The position numbers and the translations under genes were made by a program. A model generated the notes under the pieces. The model saw only the letters and a program-made list of their open reading frames with translations. It made no database searches and was not told the origin of the DNA. Source: VAZQ01 sp035693615 (lineage in GTDB: Bacteria; Pseudomonadota; Alphaproteobacteria; Rhizobiales; Xanthobacteraceae). Taken from it: a stretch of 64,000 nt of DNA. Within the stretch, counting starts at the first letter, position 1. Every line of letters starts with the position of its first letter. Location: NCBI GenBank assembly GCA_035693615.1, contig DASSGH010000026.1:62001-126000 (forward strand), in the 5' to 3' direction. Positions 27,833 through 36,394 of this stretch are shown here, one piece after another.

Positions 27833-29560
27833 TTACTCGGCGGCGACCTTGTCCAGTAGCGTTTCGCCCGGCCGCACGTGGGTGAACGCAACCGGCTCGT
27901 CGGTGATGTCGAGACCCGCGGCCGTCTGCTGCGCGACGGTGAACCGCGAACTCGCCAAATCGCCCGGCTCCGGAAAATCGGAGCGAAAGTGCGCGCCGCG
28001 CGAATTCTCGCGCTTCCGCGCGGCCAGCGCAATCACCCGGCTCACCTCGGTTAGCGAGCGCAGGTTGAGCCAGTCCTGCCAGGTCAGATTGAAGGCGCGC
28101 CCCGCATCGGCGAGACCGGTCGCGAGCAGCTCCGCCTCGATCGAGTCGAGCGCCGCGACGGCGCGATCGAGACCGGCGCGCTCGCGCACGAGGCCGACAT
28201 GATCCCACATGACCGCAAGAAGGCGCTCGCGCAGATCGTTCAAATCACCGCCTTTGCGCCCGAACGGAGAGAGCGCGCGTTGAACCTCTGCATCGAGCAC
28301 GTGCTGGTCGGGCTCCCGGTGGCCCGGATCGGCAGCGATGAAGCGCGGCATCTCGTCGCCGGCGATGCCGCCGAATACGGTCGAATTGGCGACGCCGTTG
28401 CCGCCCAGCCGGTTCGCCCCATGCATGCCGCTCGCATCCTCGCCGGCGACAAAAAGCCCGGGCCAATCGGTCGAGGTATCGGGCCAGCAGATGACGCCGC
28501 CCATGAAGTAATGCGCCGTAGGCACCACCTCGACCAGCCCGCCGGCGAGATCGAAGCCGCAGTCGCGGCAGCGCTCGACCATGCCCTTGAATTCCTTCGC
28601 CACCTTGGCCGGCCCGAGGTGGTCCATCTTGATGTACACGCCGCCATGGGGCGTGGTGCGCCCGGCCTTCATCTCGGCATAGATGGCGCGGCTGACGACG
28701 TCGCGCGTCGCGCGCTCGAGCTTATCGTCGTAGTCGGCCATGAAGCGGTGCATCGCACCGTTGAGGAGGTGGCCGCCCGCGCCGCGCAGCCCTTCCTCCA
28801 GCACCGTGCCGGTCATGCGCGTCTCCGCGCCCGCAAGCAGCCCGGTCGGATGGAACTGCACCATCTCCATGTCACGCAGCCGCAGACCCGCGCGCAGCGC
28901 CATCGCCAGGCCGTCCATGCTCTTGTCGCCGGAGGGCGTATGATAGCGGTACATCGTCGGCCCGCCGCCGGTCGCCAGCAGCACCGCCTGCGCCGCGACG
29001 AAGCGCAAGGCGCCGGTGCGGATATCGATCATGAGCACGCCGGCGAGCGCGCCGTCCGCCGCCGGAATGAGCGCCACCGCGCGGTGCTCTTCCAGGCGCC
29101 CAACCGGCCGCGCCCAGACCTGCTCCATCAGCCGATTGATGATCTCGATGCCGGTGAGATCACCCTTGTGCACGGTGCGGTCGAAGCTCTGTCCGGCGAA
29201 GGCCTTGCCGTGCAGCGTGCCATCCGGGTTGCGATCGAAGAAGCAGCCGATCTCGTTCTCGAGCTCGCGCACGCGTTCGACCGCCGTGCTCACCAGGGTC
29301 CAAGCCAGCTCCTGATGCGGCAGCCATTTGCCGCCCTCGATGGTGTCCATGAAATGCCGCTCGACCGAGTCGCCGGGATTGAGCGCGACGTTGTAGCCGC
29401 CCTGCACCATGCGCGTGCAGCCGCATTTGCCGAGCAAACCCTTGCTGGCGATGGTCACCTCGAGGTCGGGATTGGCCTTGAGCGCGTGCAGCGCCGCAAA
29501 TAGGCCGGCGCCGCCGGAGCCGAGGATCAAAATGTCGGTCTTGAGGCGTTCGAGGCTCAT
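27833..29560 (-). CDS. Succinate dehydrogenase/fumarate reductase-type flavoprotein
   Basis: A 575-aa FAD enzyme. LILGSGGAGLFAALHA binds FAD, MVQFHPTGLL has the catalytic-region histidine (H237) and MHGANRLGGNGVA the substrate arginine. In SdhA and FrdA a histidine six residues before GG carries FAD covalently; here the aligned segment is GCTRMVQGG with Cys48 at that site, so FAD is probably not attached through histidine. The gene starts eight bases after the SdhC-like gene. The partners are complete (iron-sulfur protein and two anchors), so a membrane quinone-linked complex is expected. The substrate could be a substituted succinate. Confidence 0.87.
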   Translation of the reverse strand: MSLERLKTDILILGSGGAGLFAALHALKANPDLEVTIASKGLLGKCGCTRMVQGGYNVALNPGDSVERHFMDTIEGGKWLPHQELAWTLVSTAVERVRELENEIGCFFDRNPDGTLHGKAFAGQSFDRTVHKGDLTGIEIINRLMEQVWARPVGRLEEHRAVALIPAADGALAGVLMIDIRTGALRFVAAQAVLLATGGGPTMYRYHTPSGDKSMDGLAMALRAGLRLRDMEMVQFHPTGLLAGAETRMTGTVLEEGLRGAGGHLLNGAMHRFMADYDDKLERATRDVVSRAIYAEMKAGRTTPHGGVYIKMDHLGPAKVAKEFKGMVERCRDCGFDLAGGLVEVVPTAHYFMGGVICWPDTSTDWPGLFVAGEDASGMHGANRLGGNGVANSTVFGGIAGDEMPRFIAADPGHREPDQHVLDAEVQRALSPFGRKGGDLNDLRERLLAVMWDHVGLVRERAGLDRAVAALDSIEAELLATGLADAGRAFNLTWQDWLNLRSLTEVSRVIALAARKRENSRGAHFRSDFPEPGDLASSRFTVAQQTAAGLDITDEPVAFTHVRPGETLLDKVAAE

Positions 29561-29567
29561 GCGGGCA

Positions 29568-29918
29568 TCAGAACATGCGCGCCAGCAGAAAGAAGGCGAT
29601 GGCGGCCGAGAGTCCGGCGGCGATGGTTGCGGCCTGCTTCTGTCCGTCGCGCCAGGGGAGGTTCTCGATCACCAGCAGCCGCAGCCCGCCCAGCATGTGC
29701 AGCATGAGGAGAAATATGAGAGCGCTTTCGGCGAGCTTCACCAGGGGCTGATCGCTCCAGCGCAGGAAGCTTTCGAGTGGAGCTTCCCCGCGGATAGCGA
29801 GGCCGAGCGTAAGAAAATGCAGCGGCAGGAAAACGGCGAGCGCCAGGCCGGACAGCCGGTGGGCGAGCGCGGCGAGCCAAAGCGCGCTCTGGCGGTGACG
29901 CAGGTGGCGCAACGTCAC
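29568..29918 (-). CDS. SdhC-like membrane anchor
   Basis: A 116-aa three-helix membrane protein. ALAHRLSGLALAVFLPLHF matches the HRxSG region of the SdhC cytochrome b556 subunit; LPLHFL and LLMLHMLGG hold histidines that could bind haem. It starts with GTG 29918, whose GTGA overlaps the stop of the SdhD-like gene, showing coupling. With the SdhD-like protein it would anchor the flavoprotein/iron-sulfur pair and pass electrons to quinone. Confidence 0.75.
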   Translation of the reverse strand: MTLRHLRHRQSALWLAALAHRLSGLALAVFLPLHFLTLGLAIRGEAPLESFLRWSDQPLVKLAESALIFLLMLHMLGGLRLLVIENLPWRDGQKQAATIAAGLSAAIAFFLLARMF

Positions 29919-30244
29919 GGCAGTACCACCGCGACGACCGCGCGCGCGCCGAGCAGGAACAGCAGCACGCCGAAGGCGCTCGCGAGCAGGCCGGCGCCGC
30001 GATCCCGAAGCGGCGACCATTCGGTCAGCACGTTGCGAACCCCGATCGTCGCATGAATGGCCGCGGCAACGACGAAGACGCCATAGAAGGAGGCCCAGGT
30101 GAGACTGCCGCGGGTGCGCGCGAGAATGTCGGCGGCGCTCAGTCCTTTGCGCGTGGCATAGAAGATGACGGCCACATGCACCAGCACCAGCGGCGCTATC
30201 ACCGCTGCGGTCAGCCGTTGCCACAGATAGAGACGAACGTTCAT
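29915..30244 (-). CDS. SdhD-like membrane anchor
   Basis: A 109-aa protein with three predicted helices, starting MNVRLYLWQRLTAAVIAPLVLVHVAV. Histidines in LVHVAVIFYA and AAIHATIGVRNVL are well placed for haem or quinone contact. Its ATG overlaps the iron-sulfur gene stop (ATGA) and its own stop overlaps the next GTG. The C/D naming is by motif and order and could be the reverse. Confidence 0.75.
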   Translation of the reverse strand: MNVRLYLWQRLTAAVIAPLVLVHVAVIFYATRKGLSAADILARTRGSLTWASFYGVFVVAAAIHATIGVRNVLTEWSPLRDRGAGLLASAFGVLLFLLGARAVVAVVLP

Positions 30245-30966
30245 ATCTCGCCCCCGAGATAGGCCCACATGGTGCGGCGCTTGAGGCCCGCGATCGAGGC
30301 GGTCGGATTGAGCTGCTGCGGACAGAGCTCCTGGCAGGATTGGTGCGAGTGGCAGGCGTGGCAACCGCCGGAGGCCGCGACCGCCTGCAGACGCTCGCTG
30401 GTCGCGCCGTCGCGGACGTCGTTCACGAGCGTCCACGCGCGGTTGAGCGCCGCCGGCCCGAGATAGTCGGAGTTCCAGCGCACCGTATCGCAAGCGGCAT
30501 AGCATATGGCGCAATTGATGCACTCGATCGCCGCGTCGGCGGCAATCCGCGCCGGGGTGTCCGGCCTGATCGGCGCGAAGTCCTCGCGGCGCGTGCGCGA
30601 GGGCACGAAAGCGCCCTTTGCCTGCTGCCATTTCTCAAAGAAGGGACGCATGTCGGTGGTCAAATCCTTGATCACGGGCAGGTTCTCGAGCGGCCCGATC
30701 TCGAGTTGGCCGCGCGCGGCCACACGCGACACGTGCGTGCGGCAAGTCCAGCGCGGCCGGCCGTTGACCGTCATGGCGCAGGAACCGCACATGCCGACCC
30801 GGCAGGCGAAGCGGTAAGACAAGGTCGGGTCGAGGTGGCGCTGCACGAACGTCACCACGTCGAGCACGGTCTGATTCTCGCGCAGGGGAACCTTGTAGGT
30901 CTCGTAACGCCCCTCTTCCCCGCCGCGCCAGAGCGACACCGTCAATTCGGATCCTGGACCGGACAT
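30241..30966 (-). CDS. SdhB-like iron-sulfur subunit
   Basis: A 241-aa iron-sulfur protein. FACRVGMCGSCAM followed by RWTC binds the [2Fe-2S] cluster, CINCAICYAAC the [4Fe-4S] cluster, and CHSHQSCQELCP the [3Fe-4S] cluster. Two extra features stand out: CD rather than CP after the second motif, and one more cysteine just before the third. It is the first gene of the operon; ATG 30966 gives a family-like N-terminus. Electrons pass from the flavoprotein through this subunit to the anchors. Confidence 0.88.
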   Translation of the reverse strand: MSGPGSELTVSLWRGGEEGRYETYKVPLRENQTVLDVVTFVQRHLDPTLSYRFACRVGMCGSCAMTVNGRPRWTCRTHVSRVAARGQLEIGPLENLPVIKDLTTDMRPFFEKWQQAKGAFVPSRTRREDFAPIRPDTPARIAADAAIECINCAICYAACDTVRWNSDYLGPAALNRAWTLVNDVRDGATSERLQAVAASGGCHACHSHQSCQELCPQQLNPTASIAGLKRRTMWAYLGGEI

Positions 30967-31150
30967 CGCTTGTTGGCCCGCTCTCTTCCGCGCTTGCGCG
31001 CTCGTCCACCGCGGCCGCAAGTCTAGCAAGCGCCGGTCGCCGCCAAAAGCTCACCGCGGAACCACTGCCAGGGCGATTCCACCGCACCGCAAAGCCCGCT
31101 AACATGGTTGCGCCGACGGTTTTGTCGCAACGGCAACAGGGAGGGATGCG

Positions 31151-32410
31151 ATGAACGTGGTCCGCCAACCCCAACCGGTGCTGGACAAGCGCGGCGAGCC
31201 GCATGTGCGCCGGTTCGAGGAACAGCGCTGGCTCATCGACAATATTATCCGCGCCAACGGCATCGACTGGGATCAGCCGCGCTCGCTCTACCTCAGCGGG
31301 CCCTGCGGGGTCGAGGCCAACGCGGATTTCGCCGGCATTCGCGAGCGGGTGAAGAAGATGGCGGACATCGGTCCGGCTTTCGAGGCGGTCGCGCGCCGGC
31401 GCGAAGCCAAAGCGAAAGCGGCCGAGGAGGCCGATCGCAAGGTGACCGCGCGGGACAATTATTTCATGGCGGCGGTGCATTGGGGCGCAGCGCAGTGGCC
31501 TTACGACGAGAACAACGAAACCAATATCGCCTACAACAACAAGAAGCGGGAATGCTACGCGAAATACGCTGGCCTCGCCGATCATCACATCGAGCCGGTG
31601 TGGGTGCCGTTTCGGGACAAGGCCATTCCGGCTTGGTTTCATTTGCCGCCCGGCTATGCAGGCGGACGCATTCCGGCGGTGATCGCCGTACCGGGCATGG
31701 ACAGCTTCAAGGAAATCCTGGTCGCGCTCTACGGCGATCGCTTCCTCAACCGCGGTATGGCGGTGCTCGCCATCGACGGCCCGGGGCAGTACGAAGCACC
31801 CATGATCGGGGTCTACTTCTCGGTGGAGAACTGGATGGCGGCGGGCAAGCCGCTCGTCGACTGGCTGAGCAGCCGCGCCGAGATCGATGCCGAGCGCATC
31901 GGATGCTCCGGCACGAGCTTCGGCACATTCTTCGGCACCATTCTCACCGCGCACGAGCCGCGCATTCGCGCGTTCGCGGCGATGTCGGTATGCCACGAGC
32001 CCGGATGCCACACCATCTTTCAGGAGGCCTCACCCACGTTCAAGAAGCGGTTCATGTACATGTCCGGCATCACCGACGAGGCTGAGTTCGACCGCTTTCG
32101 CAAGACCATCACCTGGGAAGGACATGCCGAGAAGATCCGCGCCCCCTACCTCGTCGTCGCCGGCGAATGCGAGGAGCTTAGCCCGGTCGAACACTCGGAA
32201 CGGCTCGTCAAAACGGTCAAGGGACCGAAGCAGATGGTGGTCTATCAGGAGTCGCGCCACTCCGTCGGCAACGTGCCGGCGGCCAATCTCGGACCGTTCC
32301 CGCAGACATTGGTGGCGGACTGGCTGGCAGAGCGGCTCGCGGGCAAGTCGTTTGCCAGCGAGCATTGGTTCGTGCGCTCGAACGGGCAGATCGATAAGGC
32401 GCCGCTTTAG
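31151..32410 (+). CDS. Alpha/beta hydrolase, FrsA/dihydroxypseudooxynicotine hydrolase-like
   Basis: A 419-aa protein with an N-terminal helical lid domain of about 150 residues and an alpha/beta hydrolase core. AVPGMDSF carries the oxyanion region, GCSGTSFG the nucleophile (S256), and a late SRHSVGN the catalytic histidine. The architecture resembles C-C bond hydrolases such as dihydroxypseudooxynicotine hydrolase. GGGAGG precedes the ATG. It is divergent from the SDH/hydratase-like operon over about 180 bases, so the two may share control and act in one pathway; that is inference. Confidence 0.82.
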   Translation: MNVVRQPQPVLDKRGEPHVRRFEEQRWLIDNIIRANGIDWDQPRSLYLSGPCGVEANADFAGIRERVKKMADIGPAFEAVARRREAKAKAAEEADRKVTARDNYFMAAVHWGAAQWPYDENNETNIAYNNKKRECYAKYAGLADHHIEPVWVPFRDKAIPAWFHLPPGYAGGRIPAVIAVPGMDSFKEILVALYGDRFLNRGMAVLAIDGPGQYEAPMIGVYFSVENWMAAGKPLVDWLSSRAEIDAERIGCSGTSFGTFFGTILTAHEPRIRAFAAMSVCHEPGCHTIFQEASPTFKKRFMYMSGITDEAEFDRFRKTITWEGHAEKIRAPYLVVAGECEELSPVEHSERLVKTVKGPKQMVVYQESRHSVGNVPAANLGPFPQTLVADWLAERLAGKSFASEHWFVRSNGQIDKAPL

Positions 32411-32793
32411 CGCTGGAATACTTATCCGAACACGTATTTAAATCCGAGCACGTATTTAACGGGAACGAGCGGCTCGCGCTGCGTCTCGGCGACGCGGGGC
32501 ATTCTCCCAGTCCAGCCGGCGACCTCGCCTCTGGCTATCCCGCTAAGGACCAACGAAGGTTGGCGGCCGATGTCGCCGGCTAAAGAGCATGCTCGCTCCA
32601 AATAAACGCAGAGTACCGGAAACCGTTCCAGCACTGTTGCGCCCAAATGGCGGCCGGCAGAGCGACCGGGGGCGACCACCTCTTTCCGACGTCAAGGCGC
32701 TCGTGAAGGCGTCAGCACGCCCTTCTCCGAGGGACGGAACGCTGGAGAGAGTGCGGGGTTGTCCAAGACAGATCAGCGCGCCCGTAGACACCG
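32411..32793 (+). other. Intergenic region before dedA
   Basis: About 380 bases without a convincing gene. CACGTATTTAA occurs twice 17 bases apart near 32429-32458. GGAAC at 32736-32740 with GGTT after 16 bases is a one-mismatch EcfG promoter close to the DedA start. Nothing else recognised. Confidence 0.45.
32736..32760 (+). promoter_or_regulatory. Near-consensus EcfG promoter before dedA
   Basis: GGAAC, a 16-base spacer, then GGTT in place of CGTT. It ends 33 bases before the DedA start, the same distance as the exact sites in this window, which raises its credibility. Confidence 0.5.
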
Positions 32794-33516
32794 ATGATGT
32801 CCTATTTTCAGGGGTTAGTCGAGTTTGTCGGAGCGCATCCGCAACTGTCCTTCCTTGCAGTTTTCCTGCTGGCCCTGTCAGAAGCCGTTCCCGTCGTCGG
32901 AACCGTGGTGCCGGGCTCCACGCTGATCCTTGCAGTAAGTGCGCTCGCGACGACCGCCGGTATGACGCCTTGGGCGCTGCTCATTGCCGCGGTGGCCGGA
33001 GCAATTGTCGGCGACGGCTTCTCGTTCTGGCTCGGACACAACTATCGGCGGGAGATACTCCGAGGCTGGCCGCTCAATCGTTTTCCTTGGCTGGTTGAGC
33101 ACAGCTCACAATTAATCCGCAAATACGGTATCGCGAGCGTGTTCCTGGCGCGCTTCACGGCAGTTGTGCGTGCCTTCGTCCCCCTGCTGGCCGGCATACT
33201 AAAAATGTCGACCGGCCACTTCTATGCGGCGAATATCCTGTCGGCGCTTGTGTGGGCGACGATGCATGTTTTTCCCGGAGTGCTGGTGGGCCTGGCAATC
33301 GCGTTCGGGGCGCACTCGCCCGCACTTAGCCTCGCGGCTTTGGGCGTACTTGTATTGGGTTGGTTTGCGTGGACCATGATCAAACGTAAGACAGCCAGCA
33401 TTGTAGATTGCCCAACCGCGCCCGAGTCCGGACACAATGTCCGGAGTGTCGCAGAAGCATCCCTTGGCAGCAGGAATAGTGTGCCAACCAGAACGGAAAA
33501 GACTGTGGCGCGTTGA
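32794..33516 (+). CDS. DedA-family membrane protein
   Basis: A 240-aa protein of the DedA/SNARE-associated (VTT) family, now thought to act as lipid scramblases or transporters in the inner membrane. AVPVVGTVVPGSTLIL, AGAIVGDGFSFWLGHNYRR and FLARFTAVVRAFVPLLAG are the family motifs, including the conserved arginine-rich re-entrant loop. About five hydrophobic segments are visible. The tail after residue 200 is polar. The near-consensus EcfG promoter upstream suggests stress induction. Confidence 0.9.
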   Translation: MMSYFQGLVEFVGAHPQLSFLAVFLLALSEAVPVVGTVVPGSTLILAVSALATTAGMTPWALLIAAVAGAIVGDGFSFWLGHNYRREILRGWPLNRFPWLVEHSSQLIRKYGIASVFLARFTAVVRAFVPLLAGILKMSTGHFYAANILSALVWATMHVFPGVLVGLAIAFGAHSPALSLAALGVLVLGWFAWTMIKRKTASIVDCPTAPESGHNVRSVAEASLGSRNSVPTRTEKTVAR

Positions 33517-33547
33517 CCTGTTGAACCCTTGCCAAGAGGAGATCTCC

Positions 33548-33930
33548 ATGAGCATGCAGTCGGGTTCGGCGGCGATGACGGGCAAACCTCTCATCGAAAG
33601 TGACAGGGTAGAGGGCACTACGGTTTACGATCCGCAGGGAAAGAATATCGGGAGTATCAAGCGGCTGATGATCGAAAAATCAGCGGGCGTGTAGCCTATT
33701 CGGTGATGTCATTCGGAGGATTCCTCGGGATGGGAACCGAGGAGCATGCGATCCCGTGGAATAAACTGACCTATGATACGCGCTTAGGCGGTTATCGGAC
33801 GGACATCACCGAGCAGCAGTTACGAGGCGCTCCGGCCTTTTCGCGCGATCAAAATTACGACTGGACGGATCGCAGTCGAGAACGCGAGCTGCACGACCAC
33901 TATGGTGCCCCATACTATTGGGGACCCTAG
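33548..33930 (+). pseudogene. PRC-barrel domain protein, broken by a frameshift
   Basis: The frame from ATG 33548 (with AGGAG upstream) reads RVEGTTVYDPQGKNIGSIKRLMIEK and then stops at 33692. A second frame continues the same domain, ISGRVAYSVMSFGGFLG, GTEEHAIPWNKLTYD and on to 33930. One missing A in the run AAAAA at 33675-33679 explains the break: with six As the product is a normal 127-aa PRC-barrel protein. Such proteins are common, stress-linked and of unknown exact role. Either sequencing error or recent inactivation. Confidence 0.85.
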
Positions 33931-34017
33931 ACGGCCAAAACAGGAGCTCGCGCCGGCTTGGACGAGGCGACTCGTCCAGCCGTGCATAAGCAGGATGCTC
34001 GGCCGCCGTGCCGGGCT

Positions 34018-34896
34018 TCAAGTTGACCGTGCGGGTGCGCGTTCCGAAACCGGGGAGCCTTGCTTGCTGCCGTGCGAGTTTGCGTAGACTTTAGTGAACT
34101 CTGCCCCAAGTAAAAATATCTGAGCCGAATAGTAAACCCACAGGAGAAGGACGATCAGCCCGCCCGCGGCTCCGAAGCTCGATGCAACCGCACTGCTTCC
34201 GATGTACCAGCTAATGAGCGATTTTCCGATGGTGAACAGGACCGCGGTGACGATAGCGCCGATCACCACGTCGCCCCATTCGAGATTCCGGTCGGGTAAG
34301 ACCTTATAGATGGCGGCGAACAGGAACGAAATGAGCGCTAGAGAAACGATGACGTTTAGAACAGTCAGGATGATCTTTCCGAATGGAAGAACCGAATCGA
34401 GGTAATTACCGAACGCCGTCAGCACTGTGCTCACAACGAGCGACACCATAAGAAGGAATCCCAAGGCTCCGACCAAGCCTAGACTGGCAGCGCGCGCGCG
34501 AATTAGCCGCGAGACGGTGGTGCCCTCAGGTTTAGCCTTCCAAATCACATTTAACGCCGTCTGCATTTCGCCGAAGACGCCCGAGGCCGTCACGATCAAG
34601 GTGACGATCCCAATAATCGTCGCCACGACACCGGATGATTTGCTGGCGGCACTGGCCACCGCAGTTTGCAAGACCTCAGCGGTCTGCCGGCCCATGAGGC
34701 CGCTCAACTGCTCGGTGATCGCATTCTGAGCGGCATCCTGACCGAAGGCTAGCCCCGCGATGGCAATCACAATGAGCAGAACCGGCGCGATGGAAGTCAC
34801 GGTGTAGAAAGCGATCGCAGCTCCACGGCTCAGTGCTTCATCGTCGATGAATGCGAGCACGGTGTCCTTCACCAGCTTCCAAGCGGCCGAGAACAT
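34018..34896 (-). CDS. YihY/BrkB-family inner-membrane protein
   Basis: A 292-aa protein with about six membrane helices. ALSRGAAIAFYTVTSIAPVLL is the YihY family signature; FGEMQTALNVIW and ASSFGAAGGLIVLLLWVYYSAQIFLLGAE are the other conserved parts. The family includes a mis-named ribonuclease BN and a serum-resistance factor; its true activity is unknown. GAGGTTGG precedes the ATG, and an exact EcfG promoter lies 42 bases upstream. Confidence 0.9.
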   Translation of the reverse strand: MFSAAWKLVKDTVLAFIDDEALSRGAAIAFYTVTSIAPVLLIVIAIAGLAFGQDAAQNAITEQLSGLMGRQTAEVLQTAVASAASKSSGVVATIIGIVTLIVTASGVFGEMQTALNVIWKAKPEGTTVSRLIRARAASLGLVGALGFLLMVSLVVSTVLTAFGNYLDSVLPFGKIILTVLNVIVSLALISFLFAAIYKVLPDRNLEWGDVVIGAIVTAVLFTIGKSLISWYIGSSAVASSFGAAGGLIVLLLWVYYSAQIFLLGAEFTKVYANSHGSKQGSPVSERAPARST

Positions 34897-34938
34897 ACCA
34901 ACCTCAGAGGCAGAAATATTTCGATATACACTCGCCTC

Positions 34939-34963
34939 AACGGCGAGCTGCCAGGCCGGTTCC
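34939..34963 (-). promoter_or_regulatory. EcfG general-stress promoter, exact consensus
   Basis: On the minus strand GGAAC (34963-34959), a 16-base spacer, then CGTT (34942-34939). The YihY/BrkB start codon is 42 bases downstream. The match to the consensus is complete. Confidence 0.8.
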
Positions 34964-35166
34964 CGGGATGCGTTTTATCTGCCCCATGAGCGATGCCTGA
35001 TCAGGAGACCTAGCTATACAAAATTGGAGGCCGCCGGCAGAGGCGGCCTATCCTTCTTTCTTGGGCTGAACTTGTTGTCGTTTCTCTGTTGCCGGCTGTG
35101 CCATCAAGCGGACTGAAGGAACCGCCCGCTGTTTGCCCCGTCATGCCCGCGAAAAAATACCACGTC

Positions 35167-35763
35167 CTAGGCCACTGCAACGAGGTCCGCCAACTTCCTG
35201 CGCGCGTAGAACATGCGCGTCTTCACAGTGGCCTCGGCGACCCCGACGATCTCCGCGACCTCTTTGACCGATTTGCCGTGGAAGTAGACGAGGTCGATGA
35301 CCTCACCGTGCTCCGGCGAGAGGCGGGTCAACGCGTGGCGCAGCAGGCCTGCCCGGGTTTTCTTCTGCAGCACGACCTCAGGGTCGTCCGCCGTATCCGC
35401 CACGCTCGATGCGACCTTCTCATCCAATTCCGCATCCGTCCGGCGCCGGCGCGCCGAGAGCGCTTTGTATCGCGCAATCGCCAGCAGCCAGGTCGAAACC
35501 GACGAGCGGGCTTCGAACGCGGCGGCTTGGCGCCAAACGTCGAGAAACACGTCGCTCAACAGGTCTTCGGCCAAGGCTTCGTCGCCGACGAGCCGCAGCA
35601 ACCAGCGATACAAGGAAACCCGATGCCGGCCAAACAGCGTGCGCATGGCGAGCTGATCGCCCCGCGCGATTCGCCTAATCAGCGTTTCATCGGAAGGAGC
35701 CTCCGGCGCCGCTGCCTGTGCAGGCAGAGCGGCCCCGCCCATACGGGCACAAGCGGTGCTCAT
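35167..35763 (-). CDS. ECF-type RNA polymerase sigma factor
   Basis: A 198-aa sigma-70 family factor with an N-terminal extension of about 25 residues. Region 2 holds AEDLLSDVFLDVWRQA and STWLLAIARYKALSARRRR; region 4 holds LSPEHGEVIDLVYFHGKSVKEVAEIVG and TVKTRMFYARRKL. It lacks the typical setting of EcfG (no NepR or PhyR gene nearby) and no anti-sigma gene is adjacent, so it is an orphan of another ECF group. AAAGGGG precedes the ATG. Its target promoters are unknown. Confidence 0.9.
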   Translation of the reverse strand: MSTACARMGGAALPAQAAAPEAPSDETLIRRIARGDQLAMRTLFGRHRVSLYRWLLRLVGDEALAEDLLSDVFLDVWRQAAAFEARSSVSTWLLAIARYKALSARRRRTDAELDEKVASSVADTADDPEVVLQKKTRAGLLRHALTRLSPEHGEVIDLVYFHGKSVKEVAEIVGVAEATVKTRMFYARRKLADLVAVA

Positions 35764-35952
35764 GGTTAATCCCCTTTGGAGTCACGTCCCGGCCCACCAA
35801 CTCGCTCAGAGCGCAAAGGTTGCAGCACCTCTAGGCCGGTGAATCGACTGTCGAAATTGACCGGTCCCGGCCGCAACAGTTAATTTGGCCTGGGAACCTT
35901 GTGAAATGCTGCTCGTGGGATTGGTTACGGCCGGCTCGGCAGCATCGCGGAA

Positions 35953-36135
35953 CTAACGCGGGTGCTTCGGTTGCTGGATCACGCTCGTCACGTACCCGCA
36001 CTTGGGGCACTCATACGCCGTCAAGCCGGGTTCGCCTGCCAGCGGGGCGATGCTCACAACTTCGTCCATGGTGGCTCGGCAGCGTGGGCATGGCGGAGCC
36101 TTGCCTCCGCGCCTACTTCTGATTTCGTCCGACAC
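35953..36135 (-). CDS. Small zinc-ribbon protein
   Basis: A 60-aa protein with PCPRC and YECPKCGYV, two CxxC pairs 24 residues apart, typical of a zinc ribbon. The start is GTG 36135 with AAGGGGCG upstream. Possible adaptor or nucleic-acid contact; function unknown. Confidence 0.6.
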   Translation of the reverse strand: MSDEIRSRRGGKAPPCPRCRATMDEVVSIAPLAGEPGLTAYECPKCGYVTSVIQQPKHPR

Positions 36136-36394
36136 TATAAACGCCCCTTGCGTTAGGGCTGATCGATTGTGGCGTCATCTGTATCAAACGCTAGACGGCG
36201 GGGTTGGTTGCCGGATTCTGCGGTTATCGCATCGCAGAAACAAAGTTCTGCCCGCAACTGGGCCCAGCCGATCATTGCACGACTCGGACGTAGGAGCCGC
36301 TGAATCACCGCGCTTGGCGTGGTCTCACGCGGACAGCGAGATGCGGGAGGCATGAGCGCTGCGCGGGCGCCCAATAGAGCCCGAACGCGACCGT

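Noticed and set aside
28199..29503. 434-codon plus-strand frame opposite the flavoprotein
   Set aside because: Low-complexity Ala/Arg/His product mirroring a secure gene.
30635..32011. 458-codon minus-strand frame opposite the alpha/beta hydrolase
   Set aside because: It runs antisense through the hydrolase and then out of frame into the iron-sulfur gene; no family pattern.
34897..35166. Short minus-strand frames (18 and 44 codons) between the sigma factor and YihY/BrkB genes
   Set aside because: No ribosome site and no sensible protein pattern; the region is better explained by the EcfG promoter and untranslated sequence.
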